64,000 nt of DNA, taken from NCBI GenBank assembly GCA_019192545.1, contig JAHCMI010000007.1:1-64000 (forward strand), written 5' to 3'. This DNA is from Rivularia sp. MS3 (GTDB lineage Bacteria; Cyanobacteriota; Cyanobacteriia; Cyanobacteriales; Nostocaceae). Below, piece after piece: positions 17,301-28,204 of this stretch (position 1 is its first letter; every line of letters begins with the position of its first letter). The translations under genes were made by a program, and so were the position numbers. The notes beneath the pieces were generated by a model, which saw only the letters and a list, made by a program, of their open reading frames with translations, had not been told where the DNA came from and ran no database searches.

Positions 17301-20300
17301 AACTCAGCCAGGTGTAGGGAAAGCGCAATAAATCCCGTTTGTGTACGTTATCTAATACCTTTCCAAATCGTTCGGGAAACTGTTCTGGGTTAATTCCCGT
17401 TTCTACCCAACGGTCTAAAGCATAAGCTGTTAACTGACGCTGTAAAATTGCTGAAGCATCAAGATAAGAACCGGGAGTATCCACACCACCCGCAATCATC
17501 AGCATCGGGTCAGCCCAAAAGTATAAATCGTGGGGTTTTCCGTTCGCAATTGTACTGATAAAAGCATTACCGTCTCTTCTTCCCGCTCGACCGATACGTT
17601 GCTGGTAGTTGGCTTGATTGGGAGGTACTGAACATAATAAAACTGAAGAAAGCGTACCGATATCAATCCCCATTTCTAAAGTTGAGGTAGCTGAAATTAC
17701 GTTCGGGTCGTAGCGATGGTTGCTGTTAATAAAACGGTTTTCTAATTCTTCTCGGACTTCTCTTTCTAATAAACCAGTATGTTCTCTAGCGAAAATTCGC
17801 CAAACTTGACCTTTAGCGTAAAGGTTGCGGTAAAAGTTAAGGGGATTCCCTGCGGATTGTTGATATTGTCCCTTACATTTGGGTCTTAAACAAGGCATTT
17901 GCGTCCACCAGTTTAATTCCTGGGAAGAAACAGTAACTCGGTGTCCGCATTCGTCACATTGAAAGTATAGCGCTATGGTATCTAAATGCAGCGCTTCTTG
18001 TTCAATACCCCAAACTTTAATTCCCTTTGATGTTTGACGCTCTGCAAAAATATGGTGTTTAACTAAGCTGTTTAAAACGATATTGTAGAGATTTTCTGCT
18101 TGGTTAAGGATTAATATATTTTTTTCGTCTACAAATAACTTATAAAGCCATGTTTCGCACCAGCTTCCCGAGGATTTAATTACGGTTTCAAAACTGGAAT
18201 TGAATTTACCATGCTGAACCAAATATACTGGCGCTAGGGATGCAGCAAATCCCGGCATAAATAAAGGTTTTTGTAATAAGAAAGTGCTACCACCGCTTTC
18301 AATATAGTTATTTGTCGCTGCGTGTAAAATACCACCACGCTGACGCAAGTGATGAATAAATCCTAATAAAAATCGAGTTAATTCTTCCGGTTGTAAACCT
18401 TCTAAACCACCAATTTCATTACGTAATATTTCTAATAGTTCTGGTATTAAACTTTTAATTAAATCTGGATTTAAATAAATTGCACAGCTAGCAGTTCGTT
18501 CTAAAGAACCACCAAAAGAAGTCCTTAAACCAACTTCTGCAACCACTTCCCAATCCAATCTTTTATCAATCAATTCCACAAGATTGGCTGAAGCTTTAGC
18601 GGTTTTTTGTAAATCTTCCCATTCCTTTAACCACTCTAAATCCGAAGGCATAAAAGTAGCAACATAATCCTCATCCGAACCGATTTTATTGCGCCAATAT
18701 TGATTAAAATCAGTCCGAATCTCAGCCAAATTACATCCAGCTTTACCATTCAAATGCTGTCGTAAAGCAGTTCTTAAAGTAGTCCGAAAAGTACGAGTTT
18801 CAAAAAATCCCGCTCGATGGGCTGCATCCTGTACCGAATCCGAAAAAGTAATTAATTTGCGGTCATCATTGTAACTCGATGCAAATAACGTTCCAATCGC
18901 AGCACTAGCCAAACTCGCAGCACGAGAACCCAGAATTGATAAACCATTTTTGCTACCGCAGAACGGACAATCATGAGTAGAAATACGGCGAGGATTACCA
19001 TCCTTGGTTTTGTATACCTGAATAAGAGTTTCTTGGTCGGGTTCTACAATAGAAATTAAATTTTCGCTACTACATCCACTGCAATTGTCCCTATCGGTAC
19101 TATTAAGAGTAAGACAATCACCACATAACTTCCAACTATTCCAATTATCGAGCTTCCTTCCCTGACGATTGGGGAAAACATAGCTAATCAAAGTGTCCTT
19201 AGAAAAATAAGCTTTATAAAAATCCCGCAGATTACAGCCAATCTTCTTATCACCCGTCTTTCTTCTCAAACCTCCCCATCCCGTACTACCGCAATCCCGA
19301 CAGTGAATTACCGGGAGAGTACGAATTTTATCTTCTGCAACTTGGTCATCAGCAAATACTAACTGCGGTTCTTCCCCTACAGTAGCAACCATCCGACGCA
19401 ATTCTCGGAGCCAAAACTGCAAGCGGATATTTACCCAAGGAACCCTAGCGCTATTGTTTTGACGACGAGCAACTGCAAACAAAGCAATTAAACTATCAAA
19501 TAAAGCAGCTTGGTAAATTGGGTCATCGCTTGTGGGTAAACGCATTTTACGACCGAGTTTTTGCCAAAGTTCCGTCAGATTAATTGGTTCTTGGTCTAAA
19601 ACCTTGAGAAGATTGTGGACTATTGGTAAAGAAATCAGCTTTTCGGCTAGTTCAAACCTCCACTCGTGACTGTGAAAATCTGCCGTAATTTCTGACTCAA
19701 ACCACAACTGATATTGAGCGCAAATGTATTCTGCTATAGTTTCGTAATTTCTAGCTTTGAGAACTTCTAACTGTTCCGGTTCCGGAATAGGAAGAGGATT
19801 AATAAAAGCATCAAATAAAAACTCTTGACAGGTAAGTCTATCCTCCTCCACCAAAGCGTTTTCATCAAAAGGTTCATCAAAAACCGTAGTAGCATAACTC
19901 AACATCTCCCCCTTATTACCGCTACCACCCAAAGTTGCAGAAGTTCCCACACAAGCCAATTGATGTTTTGGAGTTTGCAATCTAGCTTTGAGACGACGAA
20001 TCAAACAAGCCAAATCCGTCCCTTGTGCTCCATCAAAAGTGTGAATTTCGTCAACCACCAAATAACGTAACGTTTCCGGACTATTACCAGACCATAATGA
20101 TTGGTCATTGGGACGAATCAGCAAATAGTCCAACATTTTATAATTCGTCAGCAGAATATCCGGGGGACAATCACGTAACATATTTTTGTCAGTGATGATA
20201 TTCTCCTCACCCATAATTGCTTTCGGTTCTCGCTCCGACTCACCCACAAACAAACCAGCAGTGATTTTTCCCCTCAAGTTGGGATTATTGTAAATAAGAC

Positions 20301-20778
20301 TTGCTAACCGCTTTGCTTGGTCAGTAGCAAGAGCATTCATCGGGTAAATAAGTAGCGCTTTAATACCCGATTCGCTTTCATGCTGATAGCAGTGGTCGAG
20401 AATAGGTAACATAAAACATTCCGTCTTACCAGAACCCGTTCCCGTAGCGACGAGGGTTGATTGGTAATAAGGTAATTTTAAGCGGTCAAAAGCTTGTTCC
20501 TGATGACGATGAGGAGGAAAAGCCATTGGTACATCGGGGAAATAGTCCGTACCTGTGGAACCGGGACGGAATGGTAAACCAATGGAAAGGTAAGGACCTT
20601 TGAATATTGCTTCTGGGGTTGATAGGAAACGTTGAATTAAATCCTCGAATCCTGGGGAAGCGGGACGGAATTCGGTTTTGAGAAAATCTTGAATGCTCTG
20701 ACGAATCTCAAAACAACTATAATAATTGGGAAAAAATAATGATTCAAGCAATCGATTCAGAACAGGTTTTCGTTTCAA
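14386..20778 (-). CDS. Giant DEAD/DEAH-type helicase with zinc clusters, DUF1998-like and nuclease-like regions
   Basis: This 2130-aa superfamily 2 helicase has Walker [13 protein letters not shown] (residues 109-120), DEAH-type box [13 protein letters not shown] near 248, SAT as GTSATLGG, and motif [13 protein letters not shown] near 1060. Many CxxC pairs ([45 protein letters not shown]) suggest zinc ribbons. [17 protein letters not shown] is the cysteine cluster typical of DUF1998/MrfA-type helicases. After it, [10 protein letters not shown] and [14 protein letters not shown] look like a PD-(D/E)XK/Vsr-like nuclease, with a second such segment at the C-terminus. Helicases of this kind occur in DISARM-like defence sets, but no methyltransferase or drmC partner is seen. 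The start is uncertain: the TTG at 20778 overlaps the divergent 20739 gene by 40 bases. Confidence 0.85.
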   Translation of the reverse strand: MKRKPVLNRLLESLFFPNYYSCFEIRQSIQDFLKTEFRPASPGFEDLIQRFLSTPEAIFKGPYLSIGLPFRPGSTGTDYFPDVPMAFPPHRHQEQAFDRLKLPYYQSTLVATGTGSGKTECFMLPILDHCYQHESESGIKALLIYPMNALATDQAKRLASLIYNNPNLRGKITAGLFVGESEREPKAIMGEENIITDKNMLRDCPPDILLTNYKMLDYLLIRPNDQSLWSGNSPETLRYLVVDEIHTFDGAQGTDLACLIRRLKARLQTPKHQLACVGTSATLGGSGNKGEMLSYATTVFDEPFDENALVEEDRLTCQEFLFDAFINPLPIPEPEQLEVLKARNYETIAEYICAQYQLWFESEITADFHSHEWRFELAEKLISLPIVHNLLKVLDQEPINLTELWQKLGRKMRLPTSDDPIYQAALFDSLIALFAVARRQNNSARVPWVNIRLQFWLRELRRMVATVGEEPQLVFADDQVAEDKIRTLPVIHCRDCGSTGWGGLRRKTGDKKIGCNLRDFYKAYFSKDTLISYVFPNRQGRKLDNWNSWKLCGDCLTLNSTDRDNCSGCSSENLISIVEPDQETLIQVYKTKDGNPRRISTHDCPFCGSKNGLSILGSRAASLASAAIGTLFASSYNDDRKLITFSDSVQDAAHRAGFFETRTFRTTLRTALRQHLNGKAGCNLAEIRTDFNQYWRNKIGSDEDYVATFMPSDLEWLKEWEDLQKTAKASANLVELIDKRLDWEVVAEVGLRTSFGGSLERTASCAIYLNPDLIKSLIPELLEILRNEIGGLEGLQPEELTRFLLGFIHHLRQRGGILHAATNNYIESGGSTFLLQKPLFMPGFAASLAPVYLVQHGKFNSSFETVIKSSGSWCETWLYKLFVDEKNILILNQAENLYNIVLNSLVKHHIFAERQTSKGIKVWGIEQEALHLDTIALYFQCDECGHRVTVSSQELNWWTQMPCLRPKCKGQYQQSAGNPLNFYRNLYAKGQVWRIFAREHTGLLEREVREELENRFINSNHRYDPNVISATSTLEMGIDIGTLSSVLLCSVPPNQANYQQRIGRAGRRDGNAFISTIANGKPHDLYFWADPMLMIAGGVDTPGSYLDASAILQRQLTAYALDRWVETGINPEQFPERFGKVLDNVHKRDLLRFPYTWLSFIETQQSSLLQSFLELFENQITPRTAQQLQIFIEKGNNDNGGLRWRILNRLQEVVEERRLLKNQIEILRRRIKDKEQAARSENHEEELAELQRERSGIMELVKTINDKNILNFFTDEGLLPNYAFPEPGVILRSIIWRLKNIKGNSTTGKYETFTFEYERPSAIALKELAPSNVFYAEGKRVKIDQIDLNLSKIEEWRLCRNCSYAAPAILEVAKQPNCPRCGDTMWSDKGRKRKMVRLRQVMANSSARESRIGDDTDERKPAFFTQQMLVDFEPEAREKTFVIQDDEFPFGFELISKVTFREVNFGEGNSQTENFEIAGVSRPRPGFRICRHCGKVQTDPEKPEHTLICPRNQNATEKDFTDILYLFRQFESEAIRILLPVDTLTSDRKLHSFIAALQLGLKQHFKGQVDHLRTLVNQEPQENTPSLLRKPFLFLHDTIPGGTGYLRQLVRNKEAFFSVLEKALVILRACDCDDGCYNCLYGYRNGYDQDQTSRRTAIDLLNTILNHRQQLHETESPLSQVKLNALFDSILELRFIEALQRYRYQDENHEEQPVILRKEIVNGKAGYFIKIGNQDWNIEPQVELGINQGVEIPSRADFIFYPAKNSSNIKPIAIFTDGWQYHEHRIGEDFLQRMAIAKSNKYHVWSLSWGDVDSQLSNKTNVNLNDFCIDLLDIGLNSQFINRETTFYEKYNCEQLRPLAEKSSFIWLVNFLKNPDKQLWTNFALMRTIAQTDRVNFKDDKSRLNWQNKVLQLTNNHVVDAFLPIKSKRILSHVEYSKNDNQLVDIYISIDSQRHSNQESNGSLAVINLDDTATENDKELQKAWVGVLRYFNLLQFIDHSYVVTVKGKKNNLNNQLQPPKTNQSTAVNNKYKNSAAWQKLEELIFDETALSLLKDMQNHNWKIPEVGYELIDSNDVVIAEAEFAWLSDKLALLVEEDIDSRKCFENRGWKVFCIDEVLVNPEEFRKKYLS

Positions 20779-20984
20779 ACTTAGAACAGTTCATCAGTAA
20801 AGCTGACAAATTTATCAAAACATATTATTCGGGTGTCAGCGATGAAAATCACGTTCAAGAAATAGTGCAAGAATTAAAAAATTTAGTATTAGATACCGAC
20901 TTGAAACAATTGGAAGTTGATTATCAGTATTATTGTGAAATTAAAGACCTGATGGGGGATTGCGATGATTCGGCTTGGTTTTGA
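20739..20984 (+). CDS. Small acidic protein of unknown function
   Basis: An 81-aa acidic protein ([20 protein letters not shown] at the start, [20 protein letters not shown] in the middle), probably all helical. It is divergent from the giant helicase and its 5' end overlaps that gene's proposed start, which implies either antiphase regulation or a later helicase start. It ends 20 bases before the stop codon of the convergent NACHT gene. No family is recognised; small acidic proteins beside helicase-nucleases sometimes act as modulators, but that is a guess. Confidence 0.5.
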   Translation: MIQAIDSEQVFVSNLEQFISKADKFIKTYYSGVSDENHVQEIVQELKNLVLDTDLKQLEVDYQYYCEIKDLMGDCDDSAWF

Positions 20985-21004
20985 CCGGATATGAAAAGGT
21001 CTAT

Positions 21005-24000
21005 TTATTCTTCCACAGCACCTAATGCTTTGAGCGTGGTAATTTCAGCTTCGCTTAAGCCTTTGATACCCGTGATGTTCATGTTAAAACAAGGCTTTTC
21101 ACTTTTGAATATGGCAATACAATCACCAGTTTTAAAATCCCAAATTCTAATGCTATCATCTCCACTTGATGAAGCCAAAAGACTGCCATCACTATTAAAA
21201 GCAACAGAAAGAACTGAGTTAGTATGTCCTTGCAAAACTCGTAAACATTCACCACTACTAGCATCCCATACTCTAAGCTTTTGGTCGCGACTAGCACTAA
21301 CAATTGTCTGACTGTTTGGACTCACTGCAACTGCAAAAACCGCATATTCATGTCCATGCAAAGTTTTTAAACATTCGCTGTTAGAAATATCCCAAATTTT
21401 CACCGTACAATCAGTACTGGGGCTAACAAGCGTTGTCGTGGAACTAAAAGCTACCGACTGTACCCAATCTGTATGTCCTTGAAAAACCTGCAAGCATTCA
21501 CCAGTAATAATATCCCACAATCTGATAGTTTTATCATCGCTTGCAGTTGCCAAAATTTGACCATCAGGACTAAAATTTACTGAGCGTACAGTGCTTAAAT
21601 GTCCTGATAAAACTTTGAGACAATCACCTGTATTAATATCCCATAGCCTAATAGTTTTATCATGACTTCCGCTAGCAATAATTTGACTATTAGGACTAAA
21701 AGCAACCGAATTTACCCAATTAAAATGACCTTGCAATGTTTGAATGCATTGATTTTCATTCAAATCCCAAATTTTGATTGTTTTATCATCGCTACTACTT
21801 GCAAGTAAACTACCATCGGTATTAAGCACAATACAACTTACAGAACCTGTATGTCCTTCCAAAGTTTTGAAACATTTACCAGTTGAAATATCCCATTGAC
21901 GTATAACCTCGTCGTTACTACCGCTCCAAATTGTTTTACTATCATGACTAAAAACAATTGAACGTATCCAATAGCTTTGTCCTTGTAACGTTCTGTGACA
22001 TTCACCCGTTACCACATCTAGTATTCTTACCGCTTGTTTTGCGCTTCCAGTAGCAATAGTTTGACTATTAGGATTAAACTTAACTGAAAGAATCCGGCTA
22101 CCATCACCTAGAAAGGTTTTTAAACATTTTCCGGTATTTAAATCCCATAGTTTAGTAGTTTCATCGTGACTTCCACTAATAATAGTATTACCATCATGGC
22201 TAAAAGCTATCGTACTAACAATATTTGTATGTCCTGATAAAGTTTTCAAACATTCACCTATATCAGCGTCCCATACTTTTATAGTTTGGTCGTGACTACC
22301 ACTGATAAAAATCGAATTTTGGGGATGAGAAGCAACAGAAGTGACTTTACCAGTATGTCCGTGAAAAATTTTTACGCATTCACCACTATGTATATTCCAT
22401 TGGCGAATTGTTTTATCGTAACTACCGCTAATTAATGTTTCACCATCAGCACTAAAAGCAACCGAACGCACTCTATCATTATGACCTTGAAAAACCTGCA
22501 AGCATTCATAGGTGCAAACATTCCATAATTTCACAGTCCTATCATGACTACCGCTAGCGATAAATCTACCATCTGGACTAAAAGCAAGCGATTTAACCCA
22601 TTCTTCGTGTGCTTTATAAATAACCTTTATACATTCACCAGTTTTGAAATTCCATAATCTAATCGTATCGTCACGACTTCCACTAGCAAATATTTGACCG
22701 TCTGGGCTAAAAGCAATACAATCTGCACCGCGACCATGCCCTTTAAGATTATAAATTTCTTTACCGCTTTTATCCCATAAATTAATTACGCCATTATTAT
22801 CACTAGTTGCCAAAATACCGTCAGGACTAAACTCAATTGACCAAACACGTCCTAGAAACTTCGCAAAAATTGAATAACTCAAATTTGTTTGCTCGAAATT
22901 AATCTGTTTCAAACTAGCATCGCTAAAATCTGCCCCTTTAATTACTGCACCCGAAAAATCCCTCTCCTCCAAAGCAGATTTATCAACCTTCACAGCCAAA
23001 GTAGCCGCATTCCCCCCAACATAACCAACTTCATCCTCACTTCTCCCCCGTGTCATCTCAATAGCCTTAACCAGCGCTTCATTATCTCCTACCATTCCCA
23101 ACATCAAATCCAATACCGCTTTGGTTAGTGGAGCTTTGCCAAAATTTTCCCTCAATTTCTCCAAAGATTCTGTAATAAATTCCTTCAACGGAGCAATCGC
23201 AATACAATTTCCTTCGTTATCTAATTGACGCTGAAAATAATTAGACCAAGTATATTCAGTAGGTGCAGCATTTATATATAAACGAGATTGCGCTTGTGCT
23301 AATTCCGTAAAATCATCAGCCAATGCTCCTAACTCAGCCGCAAATTTATACGCTACAAAAAATTCCAATAAAGAACGATGAGCGGGTGTATAGTCCCCAT
23401 TAGCATTACGAATCAGCATCGTCTGCCCCATCATATCGTAGTGCCAATGATCCAAGTCATTTTGTTCCTGCACTATAGAACCAAACAAGCGCCGAATCCT
23501 ATCGGGAAACAACTTATAGTTAATGCTCATTTGGTCGGTGGAAAGCATTTCCCAAGATAATTCGCACAAGAAATACAGTTTATCTGCCAAAGAAGTAAAT
23601 GTGCGTTCGGCTTTGATATCCCGTTCCATTTTTCGTCGCACAGCATACAAATAAACCCGCGACATATCCACAGGTTTACCGGCTTCAATATCTGGTAATG
23701 CTTCTAAAATTAAATCGGTCATTACCGGACGACGAGCCAAGTCTAATAATTGCGGATTTCCCATCGCTTGGTCAACGGTTGCAGTTTTTGTTTGATGTAA
23801 CAATACTTGTTTTATTTGCTCGTCGTTGAATTTCTCCAATTCCAACACTTCAAACTGGGGTGTTTCTCCAGTTAAGTTTTTAGTCGAAGCTTGTAACTCT
23901 GCATTCATTAGAGCGCGTCCTTCTTGAGCTTCGGGAAAATGTTCCGTGCGACAAGTTAAAATCACCTTGGCACCGGGAACTACAACTTTGGCTAATTCCC

Positions 24001-25465
24001 AGAAATTATTAATCATCTGCTGACGGTCAACTTTTGCAGCCATCTCATCAAAACCGTCAAAAATTAGCAGCAGCTTACCCATGCGATTCAACTGGTCGAA
24101 GACATCGCTATTGATGCGGATATTATGCTGAGTAAAAAAGAACCCTGCTAAAACATTTTCTACATTCAAAGCTTTCGCAAAATCCCGTAACGTAATTACA
24201 ACAGGTAAACGGGGACGCTCTAAGCCTCGTTTTTGAGCATCTTTGTAGCGTTGTAATGCAGTCCAAGCATAGTGAAAAGCAAACCAAGTTTTACCAGTAC
24301 CGAATTCACCCAGTATAGAAATATGCTCCTTTGCGGGGTCATCCAACCATAAATCTATATAGCCATCAATCCATCCATCCTCTTCCTCATAACGGCTGAC
24401 ACCTATGCGTCTTTTGGTAACTGAGTCAAGTTCTTCTTTGGTACAGGCTAAAGGTACGTATCTTTTATGAATTTTGCGACGTTGAATTTCCGCTTCCAAC
24501 CAATTAACGTAACCACTAAAATCAGCATCTAAGTCAATCAGTTCGTCAAAAGTATAGCAATCAAGAAAACGGCTTCTTTCCTTTTGAACTTCCCTACGTG
24601 CTGCTCCAGAAATTCGACGAGTAGTTACCAGCCAACCTTCATCAGTCTTTTGCTCCTGCACCTGTGAACGCAAAGTTATTACATCGCTAAGTCCGATTTC
24701 TCCTGCAATTCCACGCACAAGAATGCGGTCAAAGCTACGTCTTACAGGAATATTTATGATAAATTCAAAATATTCTTCTGCCCAAACTTCATAATTTTCA
24801 AAGCTGTAACCCAAAGTTTCAAACCAGCCGCGCATTTGTTGAGCTAATGCTACAGCCCTACATTTATTCTCGTCTCCCAAATACTGTGTTTCTACATCAC
24901 CCGGTAATGCTGGATAATTCTGTGATGCTAATCGTGCAATTTCTGTACGAATACCTTCCAAAGTTGGCATTCTATCAAGCTGCTCTTGAATATTTTTGAT
25001 ACTTGTATGTAAAGAACCAATTTGCTGGCTCATAATCGTATCTGCTGGATTGCGGGTACGTTTAGCTACTTGCGAAAACACGATATAAAAAGCTGCAATT
25101 TCCCGCTTAATATCAATTCTTAAACTTTTGATTTCATCACCCACAGCATAAGCATTAACAAAAGCATCTACTTCAGACAGCAATATTGAAGGGTTATTGT
25201 GGTCAAATGCTTTGCGAAACGCCACTTTAATTTCCTGCTGTCGAAACAACTCCAAAATCGGCTTCGGTTTACCAACACCATATTCTACAAGTGTGTAAGC
25301 ATATACTCCGCTAAAATCCCCCGGTGGATGCTCTGGGTCAATTTTAAACTGCTTGAGTAACTTAATTACGGTTTCATTACGCTGAACCTTTTCTTTGATA
25401 ACAGGTTGAGCGATGCCACTAATTGCATTAAACAGCAAATCCAGATTGATTGGAATTGGGTTCAT
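21005..25465 (-). CDS. NACHT NTPase with 14 WD40 repeats (STAND/NLR-like)
   Basis: A 1486-aa STAND-type protein, read from the ATG at 25465 (an in-frame TTG three codons earlier is possible). Residues 1-200 are helical. Residues about 205-330 (YFEFIINIPVRRSFDRILVR, RFLDCYTFDELIDLDADFS) have a restriction-nuclease-like look common in cyanobacterial NACHT proteins. NACHT follows, with Walker A GEFGTGKTWF near 388 and Walker B LLLIFDGFDEMA near 470. A short pentapeptide-like stretch (DFSGAVIKGADFSDASLKQI) leads into 14 WD40 repeats of about 42 aa, enough for two seven-bladed propellers. Related NACHT proteins sense phage and trigger abortive responses; this neighbourhood of helicases and nucleases fits that. 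Many WD repeats are similar (SGSHDKTIRLWD, SGSHDQTIKVWD), so the sensor may be evolving by repeat exchange. Confidence 0.9.
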   Translation of the reverse strand: MNPIPINLDLLFNAISGIAQPVIKEKVQRNETVIKLLKQFKIDPEHPPGDFSGVYAYTLVEYGVGKPKPILELFRQQEIKVAFRKAFDHNNPSILLSEVDAFVNAYAVGDEIKSLRIDIKREIAAFYIVFSQVAKRTRNPADTIMSQQIGSLHTSIKNIQEQLDRMPTLEGIRTEIARLASQNYPALPGDVETQYLGDENKCRAVALAQQMRGWFETLGYSFENYEVWAEEYFEFIINIPVRRSFDRILVRGIAGEIGLSDVITLRSQVQEQKTDEGWLVTTRRISGAARREVQKERSRFLDCYTFDELIDLDADFSGYVNWLEAEIQRRKIHKRYVPLACTKEELDSVTKRRIGVSRYEEEDGWIDGYIDLWLDDPAKEHISILGEFGTGKTWFAFHYAWTALQRYKDAQKRGLERPRLPVVITLRDFAKALNVENVLAGFFFTQHNIRINSDVFDQLNRMGKLLLIFDGFDEMAAKVDRQQMINNFWELAKVVVPGAKVILTCRTEHFPEAQEGRALMNAELQASTKNLTGETPQFEVLELEKFNDEQIKQVLLHQTKTATVDQAMGNPQLLDLARRPVMTDLILEALPDIEAGKPVDMSRVYLYAVRRKMERDIKAERTFTSLADKLYFLCELSWEMLSTDQMSINYKLFPDRIRRLFGSIVQEQNDLDHWHYDMMGQTMLIRNANGDYTPAHRSLLEFFVAYKFAAELGALADDFTELAQAQSRLYINAAPTEYTWSNYFQRQLDNEGNCIAIAPLKEFITESLEKLRENFGKAPLTKAVLDLMLGMVGDNEALVKAIEMTRGRSEDEVGYVGGNAATLAVKVDKSALEERDFSGAVIKGADFSDASLKQINFEQTNLSYSIFAKFLGRVWSIEFSPDGILATSDNNGVINLWDKSGKEIYNLKGHGRGADCIAFSPDGQIFASGSRDDTIRLWNFKTGECIKVIYKAHEEWVKSLAFSPDGRFIASGSHDRTVKLWNVCTYECLQVFQGHNDRVRSVAFSADGETLISGSYDKTIRQWNIHSGECVKIFHGHTGKVTSVASHPQNSIFISGSHDQTIKVWDADIGECLKTLSGHTNIVSTIAFSHDGNTIISGSHDETTKLWDLNTGKCLKTFLGDGSRILSVKFNPNSQTIATGSAKQAVRILDVVTGECHRTLQGQSYWIRSIVFSHDSKTIWSGSNDEVIRQWDISTGKCFKTLEGHTGSVSCIVLNTDGSLLASSSDDKTIKIWDLNENQCIQTLQGHFNWVNSVAFSPNSQIIASGSHDKTIRLWDINTGDCLKVLSGHLSTVRSVNFSPDGQILATASDDKTIRLWDIITGECLQVFQGHTDWVQSVAFSSTTTLVSPSTDCTVKIWDISNSECLKTLHGHEYAVFAVAVSPNSQTIVSASRDQKLRVWDASSGECLRVLQGHTNSVLSVAFNSDGSLLASSSGDDSIRIWDFKTGDCIAIFKSEKPCFNMNITGIKGLSEAEITTLKALGAVEE

Positions 25466-25628
25466 TTCGCACAAATGGTAAACAAGGGGTGTCAGCAGTC
25501 ATTACCATTAAAAACTATACACCGCAATACACTAGTCAAACTTTATACTTTTTCAAGTATTGCTTTATCTTAAATTAAAGTAGTACTTGTTTACTAAATA
25601 TCTGTTTGTATGTATAATCCGTAGAATT

Positions 25629-26225
25629 TCATCTCACTGCATTGGTTAAAATTCCCAGAATTTTCTTAATATCTTTGATATAGTATTCGCTCAAATCAAT
25701 AAAAATAGTCTTACCTTCTAATTTTAAGAACTGCCAGATTGTTCCAATAGTAATTACACCATAAATAGTTTTAATTTCATTTCCCTGCATTTCATTAAAT
25801 AACTGTGCTGCAACCATTTCTGCTATACACTGACCTAAGCCAGATTTAAGGTTTTCGTTTTTTGTTTCAACTAAAGTAATTACAGGTGCTTTAATAAAAA
25901 GCTGTTCTTGAGAAAGACTAATAAGAAAATCACAAAAGCCATTTAATCCTCTCGTGTTATCAACATTAAAATCTATTCCCGAAAATAAACTTATTTTGTA
26001 ATTTAGTTTTCTTCTAACTTCAAGTAAAATTGGGCTGATTATCATTTCCGAGCGTGCCTTTTCCGTATTAATTGCAACAGCTAAATCTATATTTTCTTTC
26101 AAAATTGTTGCAAGCAATTCGCTCTCTGACTCTTCAGAAATATCGGCGAATATTTGGGAACCTTCAATAACAGTCAATCCAAAATATTGGATTACTTGAG
26201 CTAGTTTAAAATCACTATAAGCCAT
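25629..26225 (-). CDS. PD-(D/E)XK nuclease-like protein of unknown function
   Basis: About 198 aa from the ATG at 26225. The core [12 protein letters not shown] (D), then [12 protein letters not shown] (ExK) and [14 protein letters not shown] (Q after a turn) matches the PD-(D/E)XK fold with all key residues present. Similar stand-alone proteins are widespread in cyanobacteria without known function. It lies 164 bases upstream of the NACHT gene in the same orientation, and could share its regulation. A defence-linked nuclease is plausible but unproven. Confidence 0.6.
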   Translation of the reverse strand: MAYSDFKLAQVIQYFGLTVIEGSQIFADISEESESELLATILKENIDLAVAINTEKARSEMIISPILLEVRRKLNYKISLFSGIDFNVDNTRGLNGFCDFLISLSQEQLFIKAPVITLVETKNENLKSGLGQCIAEMVAAQLFNEMQGNEIKTIYGVITIGTIWQFLKLEGKTIFIDLSEYYIKDIKKILGILTNAVR

Positions 26226-26237
26226 TGGTTCAGCCAA

Positions 26238-26510
26238 AAAACATTAATGCAAGTCTTATCTATATTTTAATACATTAATCATTTAATTATTTTATATAAA
26301 TAAAACTTTTAATAAACTCAATTATAAAAAAGTATAGAGACAGTAAAGTAAATTAAGAAAAATCGCTATTTTTAAGAAAGATTATAAAAGTACTCATTTA
26401 ATATAAATACATATTTGCTATCGCAGAGGGTGAAAAGTTAATGAGAATAAACTAATGGAAAGCAACATAGAAGTTTGTCGTTCAACAACCATCAAATTAT
26501 TAGACACTAC
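26238..26510. other. AT-rich intergenic region left of the IS
   Basis: This stretch holds no supported gene. It is AT-rich, presumably contains the promoter of the 25629-26225 gene, and is interrupted at its right side by the IS end. Confidence 0.4.
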
Positions 26511-27911
26511 CAGGGTAAGCGCGTCTCAAATCCTATTGACATATAGGTTTTGAGACATGATTATGGTGATATAAGCAAGCAGTAAGAATCGTTAACATAT
26601 AGTTATTATCCATAGCTGCTCGATTGGATTTTTGACGATTACTACGCTTGAATGATTGCTCCAAATTCAATGCGTTAAGTGCAATTCGCCTCAGTAATGA
26701 CAGATTTTGTGGAGCGTGGCCAGTACGAATACGGCAAGTGTCTTCATTGAAAGTAACATCTAAAGTCCAATGCAGGCCGTTTTCAATACCCCAATGTAAG
26801 CGGATGGCTTGTGCTAATTTACGAGCATCACAATCCAAACTAGTTAAATAAAATTGAACTTCACGAGTTGTTTTATTCCAGAGATGTCGAACTCGAACCA
26901 CCATAACAACGCATTTAAGACCGACCCAATCTGAGTGATTATGTAAAGGTGGTAATTGAGAAATCGGAATGCACCAAACCTGTCTTTTTTCGGTACGGTG
27001 ATGACCTTTTTCTATCCTTCGATCATAACTATGAATAACACCTTTAAATCCTTGCAGTGATTGCTGCTCAAACCAATCTTTTACTTGTCTGTGAAGTGTA
27101 GGATGATTTCCTTTAAGTGCTAGAACATAATCCGCTTTTTGATTAAAAATCTGAGATGCAATTGCTGTTTGAGTACCCATTGCATCAATAGTAATGATAC
27201 ATCCTGCAATATCTAATAATTCCAATAATGCTGGAATTGCTGTAATTTCATTTGATTTATCCGCTACTTTCACTTGTCCTAAAACAAGGCGATATTTACT
27301 TGACCATGCACTTACTAAGTGTAAAGCGGACTTATTCTGTTCCCTATCATAAGAACCTTTAAGAGTTTTACCATCGATGGGAATTACTTGCGCTCCACAG
27401 CATTCCACTATTGATTCTATCCAATGTCTAAAGCATTGCTCAAACACTTTTGGATTAATACGTTCAAATACTCGCCTAAATGTATCTGGACTTGGGATAC
27501 CTTCAGGTAAACTTAAAAACTGTTCGAGCCATTCATATTTACTTAATCCATAATTTTCCATATCCTCCCATCCCTTACCTCCTGCAATTACTGATAATAT
27601 TCCAATGATTAGAATATCTTGTAATAAATGAACACGAGTTCTTTCTACACGGGGGTCTTCTACGGAACTAAAAATTTCTCCTATTCTTTCTGTTAATACG
27701 GTCGCCGACGCTATACTCAAAGCTTTGGAGCTTTTAACCTCTTTAGATGGAGATTTGAAACCGAATACCACAAGATTATCCCTGATCAAAAGTAGATGCC
27801 TTAATTTTCAGCGTACTACTTAACATATTTACAACTCAAATATGTTTGATTCATCATACTTTTGCTAAATAATCTGTATTCTCATACACCTTTTTAGATG
27901 CGCTTACCCTG
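26511..27911. mobile_element. ISAs1-type insertion sequence, about 1.4 kb
   Basis: Both ends share the inverted repeat CAGGGTAAGCGC(G/A)TCT: 26511-26526 on the left and the complement of 27896-27911 on the right. CAGGG ends, size and transposase agree with the ISAs1 family. The flanking bases (GACACTAC left, GGTGAAAA right) show no target duplication, so the copy may have been rearranged or the duplication decayed. Confidence 0.85.
26533..27789 (-). CDS. ISAs1-family DDE transposase
   Basis: A 418-aa transposase. The N-terminal domain (VEDPRVERTRVHLLQDILII, then GKGWEDMENYG) is typical of the DDE_Tnp_1-associated region. The catalytic core has VIPIDGKTLKGSYD (first D), ITIDAMGTQ (second D) and the C-terminal HWGIENGLHWTLDVTFNED with the glutamate in Y/H-(2)-R-like context. 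Length is slightly above the family average because of the N-terminal extension. It fills nearly the whole IS and has no visible stop or shift, so it may be active. Confidence 0.93.
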   Translation of the reverse strand: MIRDNLVVFGFKSPSKEVKSSKALSIASATVLTERIGEIFSSVEDPRVERTRVHLLQDILIIGILSVIAGGKGWEDMENYGLSKYEWLEQFLSLPEGIPSPDTFRRVFERINPKVFEQCFRHWIESIVECCGAQVIPIDGKTLKGSYDREQNKSALHLVSAWSSKYRLVLGQVKVADKSNEITAIPALLELLDIAGCIITIDAMGTQTAIASQIFNQKADYVLALKGNHPTLHRQVKDWFEQQSLQGFKGVIHSYDRRIEKGHHRTEKRQVWCIPISQLPPLHNHSDWVGLKCVVMVVRVRHLWNKTTREVQFYLTSLDCDARKLAQAIRLHWGIENGLHWTLDVTFNEDTCRIRTGHAPQNLSLLRRIALNALNLEQSFKRSNRQKSNRAAMDNNYMLTILTACLYHHNHVSKPICQ

Positions 27912-27941
27912 GGTGAAAAAGTATTCAATACAAAGTCAATC

Positions 27942-28190
27942 ATGAAAGCTAACTCTCAATTAGACCTAGATAAAATCTCTGAATGTAGTGATAAATTAGA
28001 GGAAATATTAGAAAACTATGGAATGGATGTTTTTTGTGAAGCTGTTACTGAATTATTTAACTATCATCCTTTAACAAAACCAACTAATTACAGTTATAAA
28101 AGTTGGATGGTTTTGATGCTTCCCAATGATTTTGAACCGGATTCTGTTGTGGGGATAGAAAATATTATGTTGACAGCAAGCGATGTGTAA
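27942..28190 (+). CDS. Small hypothetical protein
   Basis: An 82-aa acidic protein starting MKANSQLDLDKISECSDKLE, with NYGMDVFCEAVTELFNYHP in the middle. No family is recognised. It begins 31 bases right of the IS end, so its promoter may be partly within the IS or lost. It converges with the 28205 gene, 14 bases apart. Confidence 0.45.
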   Translation: MKANSQLDLDKISECSDKLEEILENYGMDVFCEAVTELFNYHPLTKPTNYSYKSWMVLMLPNDFEPDSVVGIENIMLTASDV

Positions 28191-28204
28191 ACAAACATAA
28201 AAAT

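Noticed and set aside
26448-26462. AAACTAATGGAAA near the IS, like the end of the CRISPR repeat
   Set aside because: Only about 12 bases match and no stem is present; too short to support a repeat.
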